Positions 40,402 to 50,218 of a DNA stretch of 64,000 bases are shown here, piece by piece. Every line of letters starts with the position of its first letter. Position 1 is the stretch's first letter. The translations under genes and the position numbers were made by a program. This DNA comes from Pseudomonas sp. FP2335 (GTDB lineage Bacteria > Pseudomonadota > Gammaproteobacteria > Pseudomonadales > Pseudomonadaceae): NCBI RefSeq assembly GCF_030687535.1, contig NZ_CP117437.1, positions 4,733,501 to 4,797,500 on the forward strand. The letters run 5' to 3'. The notes below the pieces were generated by a model that was not told where the DNA came from, made no database searches, and saw nothing but the letters and a program-made list of their open reading frames with translations.

Positions 40402-41134
40402 CGCGGGCACTCCGTATTGGCAGGTCAGTTTCAGGCGCCCAGCATACCTTCGAATGGCCCGCCATGCAGAAGGTGCGATGCAACCCGAGAAAAACAACTG
40501 CACCTTTTCGATGCAGGCGGATATTTCAACTACGCTAAGACGGGCCTCAGCGGGACGCACCAAAATGACCCACTTGTGCCTCAAAGCGATCCGCCGTTTA
40601 CCCACTCGCGGGGTGAACCGGTAACGTTTTGCTCTGGAGCAAGTTTTGCGCGGCCCCGTTCAGGTGTAATGGCCCGGCGTCAAGCCCAAACCAAACGGCG
40701 TAAAAACCCCGTGCTTATGCGGTTTTTACATTGAGATAACGGCTTTCACGAAAAAATGACATTCGGTTACCGGTTTGTGCACGCTTGTTGCATTCAACCT
40801 CACATCGTCGACAACGACACCCGCCTGGAAGCAGGTGTTACGCGATAAGAACAGCAGCGTTTCAATGTTTAACCAGGAAGAATCCAAACTTTTAAAAAGC
40901 TTGGAAACAGCATTGAAGTTGTCAGTCCCGCTACATTCAGGACTGTGAATTTGCGACATGGATCTAGCAATTTGCGACAGCCTCGTAAAGAAGCTGAAAG
41001 GAAAGATAGGCAAGTATCGCCAAGTATTGTCAGCGTGATATAACTTTGCGCCGACACAAAAAGAAAGAGCCGCCCAGACAAAAATACAGGTGGGACGGCA
41101 GTACTCTTCCTAAAAACCAAAGGAGCAAATCACG
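40402..41134. promoter_or_regulatory. upstream region of OprD-type porin
   Basis: This is 733 bases without a supported gene. A perfect inverted repeat GTAAAAACC-N12-GGTTTTTAC lies at 40700-40729. Two copies of AATTTGCGACA lie at 40948-40958 and 40969-40979, described separately. A TATAAC at 41039-41044 could be a -10 element with no good -35, as in activator-dependent promoters. A minus-strand open frame at 40726-41013 has no family features and is not called. Confidence 0.5.
40948..40979 (-). promoter_or_regulatory. ArgR-like direct repeat upstream of porin
   Basis: On the minus strand, TGTCGCAAATT occurs twice with a 21-base period. The P. aeruginosa ArgR site is two direct copies of TGTCGC-N8-AA-N5, which is also 21 bases; here the AA positions read AG. 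It lies about 155-185 bases before the porin ATG. ArgR activates oprD by arginine in P. aeruginosa, so the match is meaningful though imperfect. Confidence 0.55.
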
Positions 41135-42424
41135 ATGCGCGTGATGAAGTGGAGCATGATCGCCCTGGCTGTTTCAGCAGGCACCTCGCAGTTCGCAATG
41201 GCGTCCGCCCAGGACGACTCCAAGGGCTTTATCGAAGACAGCACGGCCAGCATTCTGACCCGCGCCCTGTACTTCAGCCGTGACCGCCGTAACCACGATG
41301 CGACTCAAAGCCGTATCGAAGAAACCGGTCTTGGTTTCCACGGCCTGTTCAGCTCGGGTTACACCCAAGGCACCATCGGTGTCGGTGTAGACGTGATCGG
41401 CCTGCTGGGCGTCAAACTCGACAGCGGCAAGGGTCGCGCCGGTACCGGCCTGTTCCCTCAAGGCTCCGACGGCCGTTCGGAAGACGACTATTCCAAAGGC
41501 GGCGCTGCCGTTAAGTTCCGTATCTCCAACACGGTCCTGAAGGTCGGCGATCAATACACCACCGCTCCAGTATTCGCCTCCGATGACAGCCGCTTGCTGC
41601 CGGAACTGCCGCAAGGCGTTTCCATCACCAGCACCGACATCAAAGATCTGAAACTGGAAGCCGGTCACTTCACCTCGATCGTTGCCCAGGACCAGACCTA
41701 CAAGGACAGTATCAGCAGCTCCGAGCCTGGCTCCAAGCGTGGCCTGCGTGATGCCAACTTCGTCGGCGGCGTTTACTCCTGGACCCCAGAGTTCACCACC
41801 AGCCTCTACTACTCGAAAGTGGAAGATTACTGGAAGAAGATCTACGCCAACGTGAACTGGACCCACGCCCTGAGCGATGACCAATCCGTAGCCGTAGACT
41901 TCAACATCTACGACACCAAGAGCGAAGGTGCTGGCCTGGTACGTTCCGACAAGGACGGCAGCAAGCTCGACAACCGTGCGTTCAGCTTGCAGGGTGCTTA
42001 CACCCTCGGCGCTCACACCTTCACCCTGGCAGCCCAGAAAGTCACCGGCGACGGCCAATACGCCTACGGCGTAGACGGCGGCGGCACGATCTTCCTGGCC
42101 AACTCCATCGCCCGTTCCGACTTCAACGCCGAAGGTGAGAAGTCCTACCAGGCTCGTTATGACCTCAACATGGCTACCTTCGGTATCCCTGGCCTGAGCT
42201 TCATGACCCGTTACGTGAAAGGTACCGGCGCCAACATCGCCAGCACCAGCAACGGTAAAGAGTGGGAACGCGACATCGAAGCCAAATACGTGATCCAGAG
42301 CGGTCCAGCCAAAGACCTGAGCCTGCGCGTACGTCAAGCGACCTATCGTTCGTCTGATCAGGTTTACTCGGGTTCGCTCGATGAACTGCGTCTGATCGCG
42401 CAATACCCGCTGAACATCCTGTAA
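41135..42424 (+). CDS. OprD-family outer-membrane porin
   Basis: A 429-residue, 18-stranded substrate-specific porin of the Pseudomonas OprD family. A signal peptide spans about residues 1-25 (ends MASA), then GFIEDSTASILTRALYFSRDRRN, the usual N-terminal strand, and a C-terminus SLDELRLIAQYPLNIL. It lies next to slyX like oprD in P. aeruginosa, where the porin takes up basic amino acids and carbapenems; the same substrate is likely but unproven. AAAGGAGC precedes ATG 41135. Confidence 0.92.
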   Translation: MRVMKWSMIALAVSAGTSQFAMASAQDDSKGFIEDSTASILTRALYFSRDRRNHDATQSRIEETGLGFHGLFSSGYTQGTIGVGVDVIGLLGVKLDSGKGRAGTGLFPQGSDGRSEDDYSKGGAAVKFRISNTVLKVGDQYTTAPVFASDDSRLLPELPQGVSITSTDIKDLKLEAGHFTSIVAQDQTYKDSISSSEPGSKRGLRDANFVGGVYSWTPEFTTSLYYSKVEDYWKKIYANVNWTHALSDDQSVAVDFNIYDTKSEGAGLVRSDKDGSKLDNRAFSLQGAYTLGAHTFTLAAQKVTGDGQYAYGVDGGGTIFLANSIARSDFNAEGEKSYQARYDLNMATFGIPGLSFMTRYVKGTGANIASTSNGKEWERDIEAKYVIQSGPAKDLSLRVRQATYRSSDQVYSGSLDELRLIAQYPLNIL

Positions 42425-42470
42425 TTGATTGCTTGATTACAACGATGACGTAAGGCTTCGGCCTTAAATA

Positions 42471-42509
42471 AAAAGCCGCTCCCCTGCAAACAAGGGAGCG
42501 GCTTTTTTA
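42471..42509 (+). terminator. terminator of porin gene
   Basis: AGCCGCTCCC and GGGAGCGGCT pair around a 10-base loop and are followed by a T run. Confidence 0.93.
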
Positions 42510-42616
42510 TTGCAGTATTGTTTCAGCGGATAAATAACTAGCAAGCTAACTAACGAGATTAAACTCGCAGCTTCGAACCTGACCTTTCAGCCAAGTTCGG
42601 CGCAATTGACCTGGCA

Positions 42617-43459
42617 TTATTTAGCTGCAGTTTCCTGCATCACACGAATAACCCGCTGTGGAAACGGAATATCAATCCCCGCCGCTTTCAAACGGTCACG
42701 GGCAAGTTCATTGAACATGAACATCACATCCCAATAGTCCGCTGTCTTGGTCCAGCAACGCAGGGACACAGTGATAGAGCTGTCGCCCAAGGTCGAAACC
42801 ACCGCCACCGCGGCCGGGTCTGCCAGCACGCGCGGGTCTTTCGCCAGTTCCAGCAGTACCTCACGGGCCTTCTGCAGGTCGGCGTCATAATCCACACCCA
42901 CATCAAATACCACCTTGCGGGTCGGCTGACGGTTGGTGTTGGTGATGATGCCGTTGGACAGGCTGCCGTTCGGGATGATCACCGTCTTGTTGTCGCCGGT
43001 GCGCAGCACGGTGTGGAAGATCTGGATGCTGTCGACCGTACCCGAAGTACCCTGGGCTTCAATCCAGTCACCAATGCGGAACGGGCGGAACAGCAGAATC
43101 AGCACGCCGCCGGCGAAGTTCGCCAGGCTGCCCTGCAATGCCAGGCCGATGGCCAGAGTCGCGGCACCAATCGCGGCGACGAACGAGGTGGTTGCCACGC
43201 CGATCATCGACGCCACGTTGACCATCAGCATGACTTTCAGCGCGATGTTGGCCAGGTTGGTGATGAAGTGTTGCAGGGCCAGGTCCGCATTGCGCAGAGC
43301 CAGCAGGCGCCCCACACGGTGGGTCAACATGTTGATCAGCCACCAGCCGATGGCCAGGGTGAGGACGGCCAGCAGCACCCGGCTGCCGTATTCCATGATC
43401 ATCGGGACCCACGACTGCGAGGTCTTGATCAAGTGATCCATTTCAGCGTTCAAATCCAT
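42617..43459 (-). CDS. mscS: small-conductance mechanosensitive channel
   Basis: A 280-residue MscS channel that opens on membrane stretch to release solutes in osmotic downshock. It has three helices (about 20-42, 60-85 and 90-125); the pore-lining third helix is the Gly/Ala-rich FVAAIGAATLAIGLALQGSLANFAGG. A beta domain (RIGDWIEAQGTSGTVDSI) and a C-terminal alpha/beta vestibule follow. AGGAG precedes ATG 43459. Confidence 0.95.
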   Translation of the reverse strand: MDLNAEMDHLIKTSQSWVPMIMEYGSRVLLAVLTLAIGWWLINMLTHRVGRLLALRNADLALQHFITNLANIALKVMLMVNVASMIGVATTSFVAAIGAATLAIGLALQGSLANFAGGVLILLFRPFRIGDWIEAQGTSGTVDSIQIFHTVLRTGDNKTVIIPNGSLSNGIITNTNRQPTRKVVFDVGVDYDADLQKAREVLLELAKDPRVLADPAAVAVVSTLGDSSITVSLRCWTKTADYWDVMFMFNELARDRLKAAGIDIPFPQRVIRVMQETAAK

Positions 43460-43595
43460 GTAGCTTCTCCTATGTGGCGGATGTGCGGCTTTATTGACTG
43501 CCTAAAAACGCAAATGAGCCCCGTAGGGCTCAAGTGTAGGCACGGATTCTGGGGCGTGGGACGTCAAAAACGCCCCCAGGTTCCGCGATGTGCCA

Positions 43596-44081
43596 TCAGT
43601 CGCGGAAGTTATTGAACTGCAGCGGCATGTCGAAGGTCTTGGCGCGCAGGGCCGCGATGGCCTCTTGCAGGTCGTCACGCTTCTTGCCGGTGACACGCAC
43701 CTGCTCGCCCTGGATGGCAGCCTGGACCTTGAGCTTGGCATCCTTGATATGAGCGACGATCTTCTTCGCCAGCTCCTTGTCGATGCCTTCCTTGAGCACG
43801 GCTTCCTGTTTCATCAGCTTGCCGGAGGCGTAGGCGTCCTTGATTTCAAGGCACTGCGCATCGATCTTGCGCTTGACCAGCGACAGCTTGAGGATCTCGA
43901 TCATCGCTTCCAGCTGGAAATCGGCTTCAGCGGTCAGGTTGACGGTCAGTTCCTTTTCCTTGAATTCGAAGCTGCCCTTGCCTTTCAAGTCATAGCGACG
44001 GTCCAGTTCCTTGACGGCGTTCTCGACGGCGTTGGTGACTTCGTGTTTGTCCAGTTCGGATACCACGTCGAACGAAGGCAT
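43596..44081 (-). CDS. YajQ-family nucleotide-binding protein
   Basis: A 161-residue protein of the YajQ family ([15 protein letters not shown] start, [19 protein letters not shown] middle). Members bind cyclic di-GMP or nucleic acids; in other Gram-negatives they act with a transcription factor on virulence genes. It diverges from panE. GGAG lies upstream. Confidence 0.93.
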   Translation of the reverse strand: MPSFDVVSELDKHEVTNAVENAVKELDRRYDLKGKGSFEFKEKELTVNLTAEADFQLEAMIEILKLSLVKRKIDAQCLEIKDAYASGKLMKQEAVLKEGIDKELAKKIVAHIKDAKLKVQAAIQGEQVRVTGKKRDDLQEAIAALRAKTFDMPLQFNNFRD

Positions 44082-44099
44082 GTCATTTCTCCAATATAA

Positions 44100-45122
<1,023 letters not shown>

Positions 45123-45168
45123 ACCACGCGCTACCCTGCCCGCCTGTCTATCACCTGGGAAAACCCTG

Positions 45169-47205
45169 ATGCCGCTGCGCCAGCGTCTTGAAAATCTACC
45201 GGTCGGGCAGAAACTGCTCGCCGCCCTGCTGGTGCTGCTGACCACTGTATTGCTGGTGGCCAACCTCACGTTTATCAGCGCCGCCTACTGGATCTCCCAG
45301 GAGAGCATGGCCCCCCAGGCACTCCAAGCCATCGGTCGGTTGGTCTCCAACCCGGCCCTGGCCGCCGAAGCCCTGGAATCCCCGGCCAAAGCCGACGCCC
45401 TGCTCAACGAGCTGACCAGCTACTCACCGCTGCGCGCCGCCGCCCTGTATGACAGCGAAGGCAACCGCCTGGCGCAATTGCAACATGGCGACCGCCTGCA
45501 CCTGCCGGACAACTACCGGCATATCGAGGCCTGGCGCGCCACCGAGTTTCGCAGCAACCAGGTCATCACCCTGCCCCGTCCGGGCCAGCCATCCGGGCAT
45601 TTGCTGCTGGTCGCCAGCAGCGAGCTGCCGGTAGCGTTCTATACCGGCACCTTGACCGCGAGCCTGGGCATCCTGATTTTCAGTGTGCTGTTGTGGTTGG
45701 TCATCGCCCGGCAGATCAAACGCCTGATCACCCGGCCGATCCATGAGTTGGAAGAACTGTCGCGCCAGGTTACCCGCGAAGAGAACTACGCCTTGCGTGC
45801 CGGGCGCGGCAACCACGATGAAATCGGCAGCCTGGCCGAAGCCTTCAACACCATGCTGTCGCGCATCGAAGCCCGCGAGCAGCAGCTCAAGCGCGCGCGG
45901 GACGACTCCCAGGAAGCCTACGCCCAAGCCCAGGGCCTGGCCGAAGAAACCCGCCACACCAACCGCAAGCTGGAACTCGAAGTACAGGTGCGCAGCAAGA
46001 TCGAGAAAAAGCTCACGGGTTTCCAGAACTACCTCAATAGCATCATCGACTCCATGCCGTCGGCCCTGATCGCCCTCGACGAACAGCTCTACGTCACCCA
46101 GTGGAACCAGGAGGCCAGCGCGCTCTCCGGCACACGCCTGGATGAAGCGCTGAACCAACCGATCTTCCTTGCGTTCCAGCCGCTCAAGCCATACCTGCCG
46201 CAGATCAAGGCCACAGTGGAACAGCACACCGTGGAACGCATCGAGCGCGTTACCTGGATCAAGGACGACGAGCCCAAACACTACGCCCTGACCTTCTACC
46301 CGCTGATGGGCGGCGCCGGGCGCGGGGTGGTGATCCGCATCGACGACATCACCCAGCGCCTGTCCCTGGAAGAAATGATGGTGCAGTCGGAGAAAATGCT
46401 TTCGGTCGGCGGGCTGGCCGCCGGCATGGCCCATGAGATCAACAACCCACTGGGGGCGATCCTGCATAACGTGCAGAACATCCGCCGCCGCTTGTCACCG
46501 GACCTGCCCAAGAACCTCGAACACGCCGAACAGGTCGGCGTCGAGTTGGACACGGTGAACCGCTACCTGCAAAGCCGTGAAGTGCCGCAACTACTCGACG
46601 GCATCCAGCAGGCCGGCGCGCGCGCAGCGAAAATCGTGACCCACATGCTCAGTTTCAGTCGCCGCAGCAACCGGCAGATGGCGCCCTGCGACCTGCCCGC
46701 GCTGATCGATCAAGCCGTGGAAATCGCTGGCAATGATTTCGACCTGACCATCGGCTTCGACTTCAAGGGCCAGGCCATCGTCCGCCAGTTCGACCCGCAA
46801 CTGGGCCCCGTGCCCGGCACCGCCAACGAGCTTGAGCAAGTGTTGCTCAACCTGCTCAAGAACGCCGCCCAGGCCATTCACCTGCGTGAAGACGACCGCG
46901 AGCCCGGACGCATCATCCTGCGCACGCGCCTCAACCCACCGTGGGCGGAGATCCAGGTGGAAGACAACGGCATCGGCATGAGCGAAAACGTGCGCAAACG
47001 CACGTTCGAGCCGTTCTTCACCACCAAGGAAATCGGCCAGGGCACCGGGCTTGGACTATCGGTGTCGTACTTCATCATCACCAACAACCACAAGGGCCAG
47101 ATGGAAGTGCAATCGACCCTCGGCCAAGGCACTTGCTTCACCTTGCGCCTACCCCTGGCGGGCAGCCAACTGCCGCCTTACGAACTCACCCAACTGGAGC
47201 AATGA
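45169..47205 (+). CDS. membrane sensor histidine kinase, orphan
   Basis: A 678-residue kinase. Helix 1 (about 17-42), a periplasmic sensor (about 43-155), helix 2 (about 156-178), a HAMP linker, a coiled coil (about 235-285), a PAS domain (about 290-400), the HisKA domain with phospho-acceptor His in GMAHEINNPLGAIL (about residue 422), and a HATPase domain (ANELEQVLLNLLKNAAQAI, DNGIGM, GQGTGLGLSV). It contains no receiver domain, and no response regulator gene lies nearby. It overlaps or abuts the adenosyltransferase start. The signal and partner are unknown. Confidence 0.92.
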   Translation: MPLRQRLENLPVGQKLLAALLVLLTTVLLVANLTFISAAYWISQESMAPQALQAIGRLVSNPALAAEALESPAKADALLNELTSYSPLRAAALYDSEGNRLAQLQHGDRLHLPDNYRHIEAWRATEFRSNQVITLPRPGQPSGHLLLVASSELPVAFYTGTLTASLGILIFSVLLWLVIARQIKRLITRPIHELEELSRQVTREENYALRAGRGNHDEIGSLAEAFNTMLSRIEAREQQLKRARDDSQEAYAQAQGLAEETRHTNRKLELEVQVRSKIEKKLTGFQNYLNSIIDSMPSALIALDEQLYVTQWNQEASALSGTRLDEALNQPIFLAFQPLKPYLPQIKATVEQHTVERIERVTWIKDDEPKHYALTFYPLMGGAGRGVVIRIDDITQRLSLEEMMVQSEKMLSVGGLAAGMAHEINNPLGAILHNVQNIRRRLSPDLPKNLEHAEQVGVELDTVNRYLQSREVPQLLDGIQQAGARAAKIVTHMLSFSRRSNRQMAPCDLPALIDQAVEIAGNDFDLTIGFDFKGQAIVRQFDPQLGPVPGTANELEQVLLNLLKNAAQAIHLREDDREPGRIILRTRLNPPWAEIQVEDNGIGMSENVRKRTFEPFFTTKEIGQGTGLGLSVSYFIITNNHKGQMEVQSTLGQGTCFTLRLPLAGSQLPPYELTQLEQ

Positions 47206-47207
47206 CC

Positions 47208-47786
47208 ATGGGCTTTCGCCTGTCGAAGATCTACACCCGCACCGGCGACAAGGGCGAAACCGGCCTCGGTGACGGCCGCCGCGTGCCCAAGGACCACCCG
47301 CGCGTGGAGGCGATTGGCGAGGTGGATACGCTCAATAGTCAACTGGGGCTATTGCTGGCCAATCTGGAAGAACAGAGCGGCAAACACCCACAACTCAAAG
47401 ATGTGATCGAAGTGCTTACGCCGTGCCAGCATCGCTTGTTTGACCTTGGCGGTGAACTGGCCATGCCAGTGTACAAGGCGCTGAATGCGGCGGAAGTGGA
47501 CCGATTGGAAGCGGCGATTGATCGTTGGAACGAGGAGGTCGGGCCGCTGGAAAACTTCATCCTGCCCGGTGGCTCGGCGTTGATCGCCCAGGCACACGTG
47601 TGCCGCAGCCTGGCGCGTAGTGCCGAGCGGCGGTGTCAGCAGTTGAATGGGATTGAGCCACTGGATGGCGTGGGGTTGGCGTATATCAATCGGTTGTCGG
47701 ATTTGTTGTTCGTGGCGGCGCGGATTATTGCCAAACGCCAGGGTGTTGCTGAGGTTTTGTGGCAGGCAGCCGCTAAACCCCATTGA
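47208..47786 (+). CDS. cob(I)alamin adenosyltransferase, PduO type
   Basis: A 192-residue trimeric enzyme that attaches the adenosyl group of ATP to cobalamin. The N-terminal KIYTRTGDKGETGLGDGRRVPK is the ATP-binding signature; VCRSLARSAERRC and AYINRLSDLLFVAAR are the other conserved blocks. ATG 47208 has GGAG eight bases upstream; ATG 47202 overlaps the kinase stop but lies too close to the ribosome site. Confidence 0.93.
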   Translation: MGFRLSKIYTRTGDKGETGLGDGRRVPKDHPRVEAIGEVDTLNSQLGLLLANLEEQSGKHPQLKDVIEVLTPCQHRLFDLGGELAMPVYKALNAAEVDRLEAAIDRWNEEVGPLENFILPGGSALIAQAHVCRSLARSAERRCQQLNGIEPLDGVGLAYINRLSDLLFVAARIIAKRQGVAEVLWQAAAKPH

Positions 47787-47805
47787 TTAATCAGTGCCGG
47801 ATCTG

Positions 47806-47900
47806 ACGCCTTCGCGAGCAAGCCCGCTCCCACATTCGACCGCATTCTCATGTCGGAACTCGGTCAAGTGTGGGAGCGGGCTTGCTCGCGAAGAGGCCAG
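47806..47900. repeat. REP doublet (tail-in orientation)
   Basis: The left unit reads TTCGCGAGCAAGCCCGCTCC and the right GTGTGGGAGCGGGCTTGCTC, so the pair is inverted relative to most doublets in this window. It lies between convergent genes. Confidence 0.95.
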
Positions 47901-47911
47901 TCAGAACCGCA

Positions 47912-48865
47912 TCAAACCTCAGGCCAGAATGCCCGGATCCCGGCCACACCCTGAGCCCCAGCGCCCCAAGCCTTTTCCCGCGCGGCCGGCCCAACCCCAC
48001 CCAGCAGAAACACCGGCTTGCTGAAGCCGCTGATCAACTGCGCGGCCTGCTCCCAACCCAACGGCTGCGCGTCAGGATGAGTCTGGGTCGGTTGCACCGG
48101 CGACAGCGTGACAAAATCCACATCCATCAATTCCGCCAGCGCCAGCTCTTCAGCGTTGTGGCACGACGCCGCCAACCAACGATCTTTAGGCAGCGGTCGA
48201 CCTTTGCTGGCGTATTTACGCAATTGCGCCGAGGTCATGTGCCAGCCGGCTGAAGGAAAATCCCCCAACCATTCGAACGGGCCCTTGAGCATCAATTGCG
48301 CCTTGCCGGCACACAGGCCAACCGCATCCACCGCCAGGTCACGATATTTGGGATCGTAGCCGTTGGGCGCACGCAGTTGGACCAGCTTGATGCCGCCGGC
48401 AATGGCTTTCTGAAGGCCACGCAACAGCGTCGGTGTTTCCAGCTCACCAGGAGTGATCAGGTACTCGGCAGGCAAACGCGCCGCAGCCACAATCGGCGCA
48501 TTGGCCGCCGGGAACTCATAGTTCGGCAGGTCCCGGGGCGCCACCCATTCCAGCGGTTGCCCTTCCACACCATGGGGCTCGCCGGTAAAGGCCGAGACTT
48601 CCCAGACATCCAGCAACACCTGCTTGTCCGGGTAGTCATGCTGCACCTGGATCAGCGGCCGCGCCGTGGTGACCTGGATACCCAGTTCTTCCTGCAATTC
48701 GCGGGACAGCGCGGTGGCGACCGACTCATCGGCCTCCACCTTGCCACCGGGAAACTCCCAGAGGCCGCCCTGATGCTGAGTGTCTGCGCGGCGCGCCAGC
48801 AAAATCCTGCCATCGACACCGCGGATCACCGCTGCTGCTACATGCACTCGTTTCACCGCGTTCAT
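47912..48865 (-). CDS. Nudix hydrolase fused to thiamine-phosphate-synthase-like domain
   Basis: A 317-residue fusion. Residues 1-130 are a MutT-type Nudix domain with the box GGKVEADESVATALSRELQEELG, expected to remove 8-oxo-dGTP. Residues about 145-317 resemble ThiE (GIKLVQLRAPN, AQLMLKGPFEWL, LAASCHNAEELALAELMDVDFVTLSPVQPT, VFLLGGVGPA). Pseudomonas commonly carry this fusion next to argJ. Whether the second half is active is unknown. It starts 11 bases after argJ stops. Confidence 0.92.
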   Translation of the reverse strand: MNAVKRVHVAAAVIRGVDGRILLARRADTQHQGGLWEFPGGKVEADESVATALSRELQEELGIQVTTARPLIQVQHDYPDKQVLLDVWEVSAFTGEPHGVEGQPLEWVAPRDLPNYEFPAANAPIVAAARLPAEYLITPGELETPTLLRGLQKAIAGGIKLVQLRAPNGYDPKYRDLAVDAVGLCAGKAQLMLKGPFEWLGDFPSAGWHMTSAQLRKYASKGRPLPKDRWLAASCHNAEELALAELMDVDFVTLSPVQPTQTHPDAQPLGWEQAAQLISGFSKPVFLLGGVGPAAREKAWGAGAQGVAGIRAFWPEV

Positions 48866-48876
48866 CCTCTCTGCGA

Positions 48877-50094
48877 TCAGGTGCGGTATTCCGCGTTGAT
48901 CTTCACGTACTCGTGGGACAGGTCAGTGGTCCAGATGGTTTCGCTGCAATCGCCGCGACCCAGCTCGATGCGGATGGTGATTTCTTCCTGCTGCATCACG
49001 GCCGAGCCCTGGGCTTCGGTGTAGGTTTCGGCACGCGCGCCACGGCTGGCGATGCAGACGTCACCGAGGAACACGTCGATCTTGCTCACGTCCAGGTCTG
49101 GCACGCCGGCACGACCGACGGCCGCAAGGATACGGCCCCAGTTGGGGTCGGAAGCAAACAGTGCGGTCTTGATCAGCGGCGAGTGCGCCACGGTGTAGCC
49201 CACGTCCAGGCATTCCTGGTGATTGCCGCCGCCGTTGACTTCTACGGTGACGAACTTGGTTGCGCCTTCGCCGTCACGCACGATGGCCTGGGCCACGTCC
49301 ATGCACACTTCGAACACCGCCTGCTTCAACGCCGCGAACAGCGGGCCGCTGGCCTCGGTGATCTCCGGCAGGTTGGCCTGGCCGGTGGCGATCAGCATGC
49401 AGCAGTCGTTGGTCGAGGTGTCGCCATCGATGGTGATGCGGTTGAACGACTTGTTGGCGCCGTCGAGGATCAGGCTATGCAACACGTCGCGGGAGACTTT
49501 GGCGTCGGTGGCAATGTAGCCGAGCATGGTGGCCATGTTCGGACGGATCATGCCCGCGCCCTTGCTGATGCCGGTCACGGTGACGGTCACGCCATCATGC
49601 ACGAACTGGCGGCTGGCGCCTTTTGGCAGGGTGTCGGTGGTCATGATGCCGGTGGCGGCGGCGGCCCAGTTATCCACAGACAGGTCGTCCAGCGCGGCTT
49701 GCAGTGCGCCTTCGATCTTCTCGACGGGCAGCGGCTCGCCGATCACGCCGGTGGAGTACGGCAGCACTTGGCTGGCGTCCACGCCAGTCAGTTGGGCCAG
49801 CTTGGCGCAGGTACGCGCAGCCGCTACCAGGCCAGGCTCGCCGGTGCCGGCGTTGGCGTTGCCAGTGTTGGTCAGCAGGTAACGGATAGTCCCGGCAACA
49901 CGCTGCTTGGCCAGGATCACCGGCGCAGCGCAGAACGCGTTGAGGGTGAACACACCGGCGACGGTCGAGCCTTCGGCACAGCGCATCACCACCACATCCT
50001 TGCGCCCTGGGCGTTTGATGCCGGCCGAAGCGATACCGAGTTCAAAACCGGCAACCGGGTGCAAAGTGGGCAAAGGACCAAGACCAACAGCCAT
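48877..50094 (-). CDS. argJ: glutamate N-acetyltransferase / amino-acid acetyltransferase
   Basis: A 405-residue bifunctional enzyme that recycles acetyl groups in arginine synthesis. It self-cleaves before the nucleophilic Thr in [11 protein letters not shown] (about residue 189). AAGGAG lies before ATG 50094; an upstream open extension is not supported. It lies downstream of secA on the same strand, behind a terminator-like hairpin. Confidence 0.96.
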   Translation of the reverse strand: MAVGLGPLPTLHPVAGFELGIASAGIKRPGRKDVVVMRCAEGSTVAGVFTLNAFCAAPVILAKQRVAGTIRYLLTNTGNANAGTGEPGLVAAARTCAKLAQLTGVDASQVLPYSTGVIGEPLPVEKIEGALQAALDDLSVDNWAAAATGIMTTDTLPKGASRQFVHDGVTVTVTGISKGAGMIRPNMATMLGYIATDAKVSRDVLHSLILDGANKSFNRITIDGDTSTNDCCMLIATGQANLPEITEASGPLFAALKQAVFEVCMDVAQAIVRDGEGATKFVTVEVNGGGNHQECLDVGYTVAHSPLIKTALFASDPNWGRILAAVGRAGVPDLDVSKIDVFLGDVCIASRGARAETYTEAQGSAVMQQEEITIRIELGRGDCSETIWTTDLSHEYVKINAEYRT

Positions 50095-50157
50095 GAATGC
50101 GCTCCTTAAAAAATAGGTGATGTCTGTGCCGTCGTAAGCGACGGTGAAATTAATGGC

Positions 50158-50190
50158 AAAACGCCGCGACGGCACAGGCCGGTCGCGGCG
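50158..50190 (-). terminator. terminator of secA
   Basis: On the minus strand, CGCCGCGAC and GTCGCGGCG pair around an 11-base loop and are followed by TTTT, 29 bases after the secA stop. A small second hairpin (CCGTCG-TAAG-CGACGG) lies just downstream. Confidence 0.7.
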
Positions 50191-50218
50191 CAAGGTGTTG
50201 CAGCGTCAGGGCGAAATC

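Noticed and set aside
40726..41013. 95-codon minus-strand frame upstream of the porin
   Set aside because: No ribosome site or family features; the region holds the ArgR-like repeat and probable promoter.
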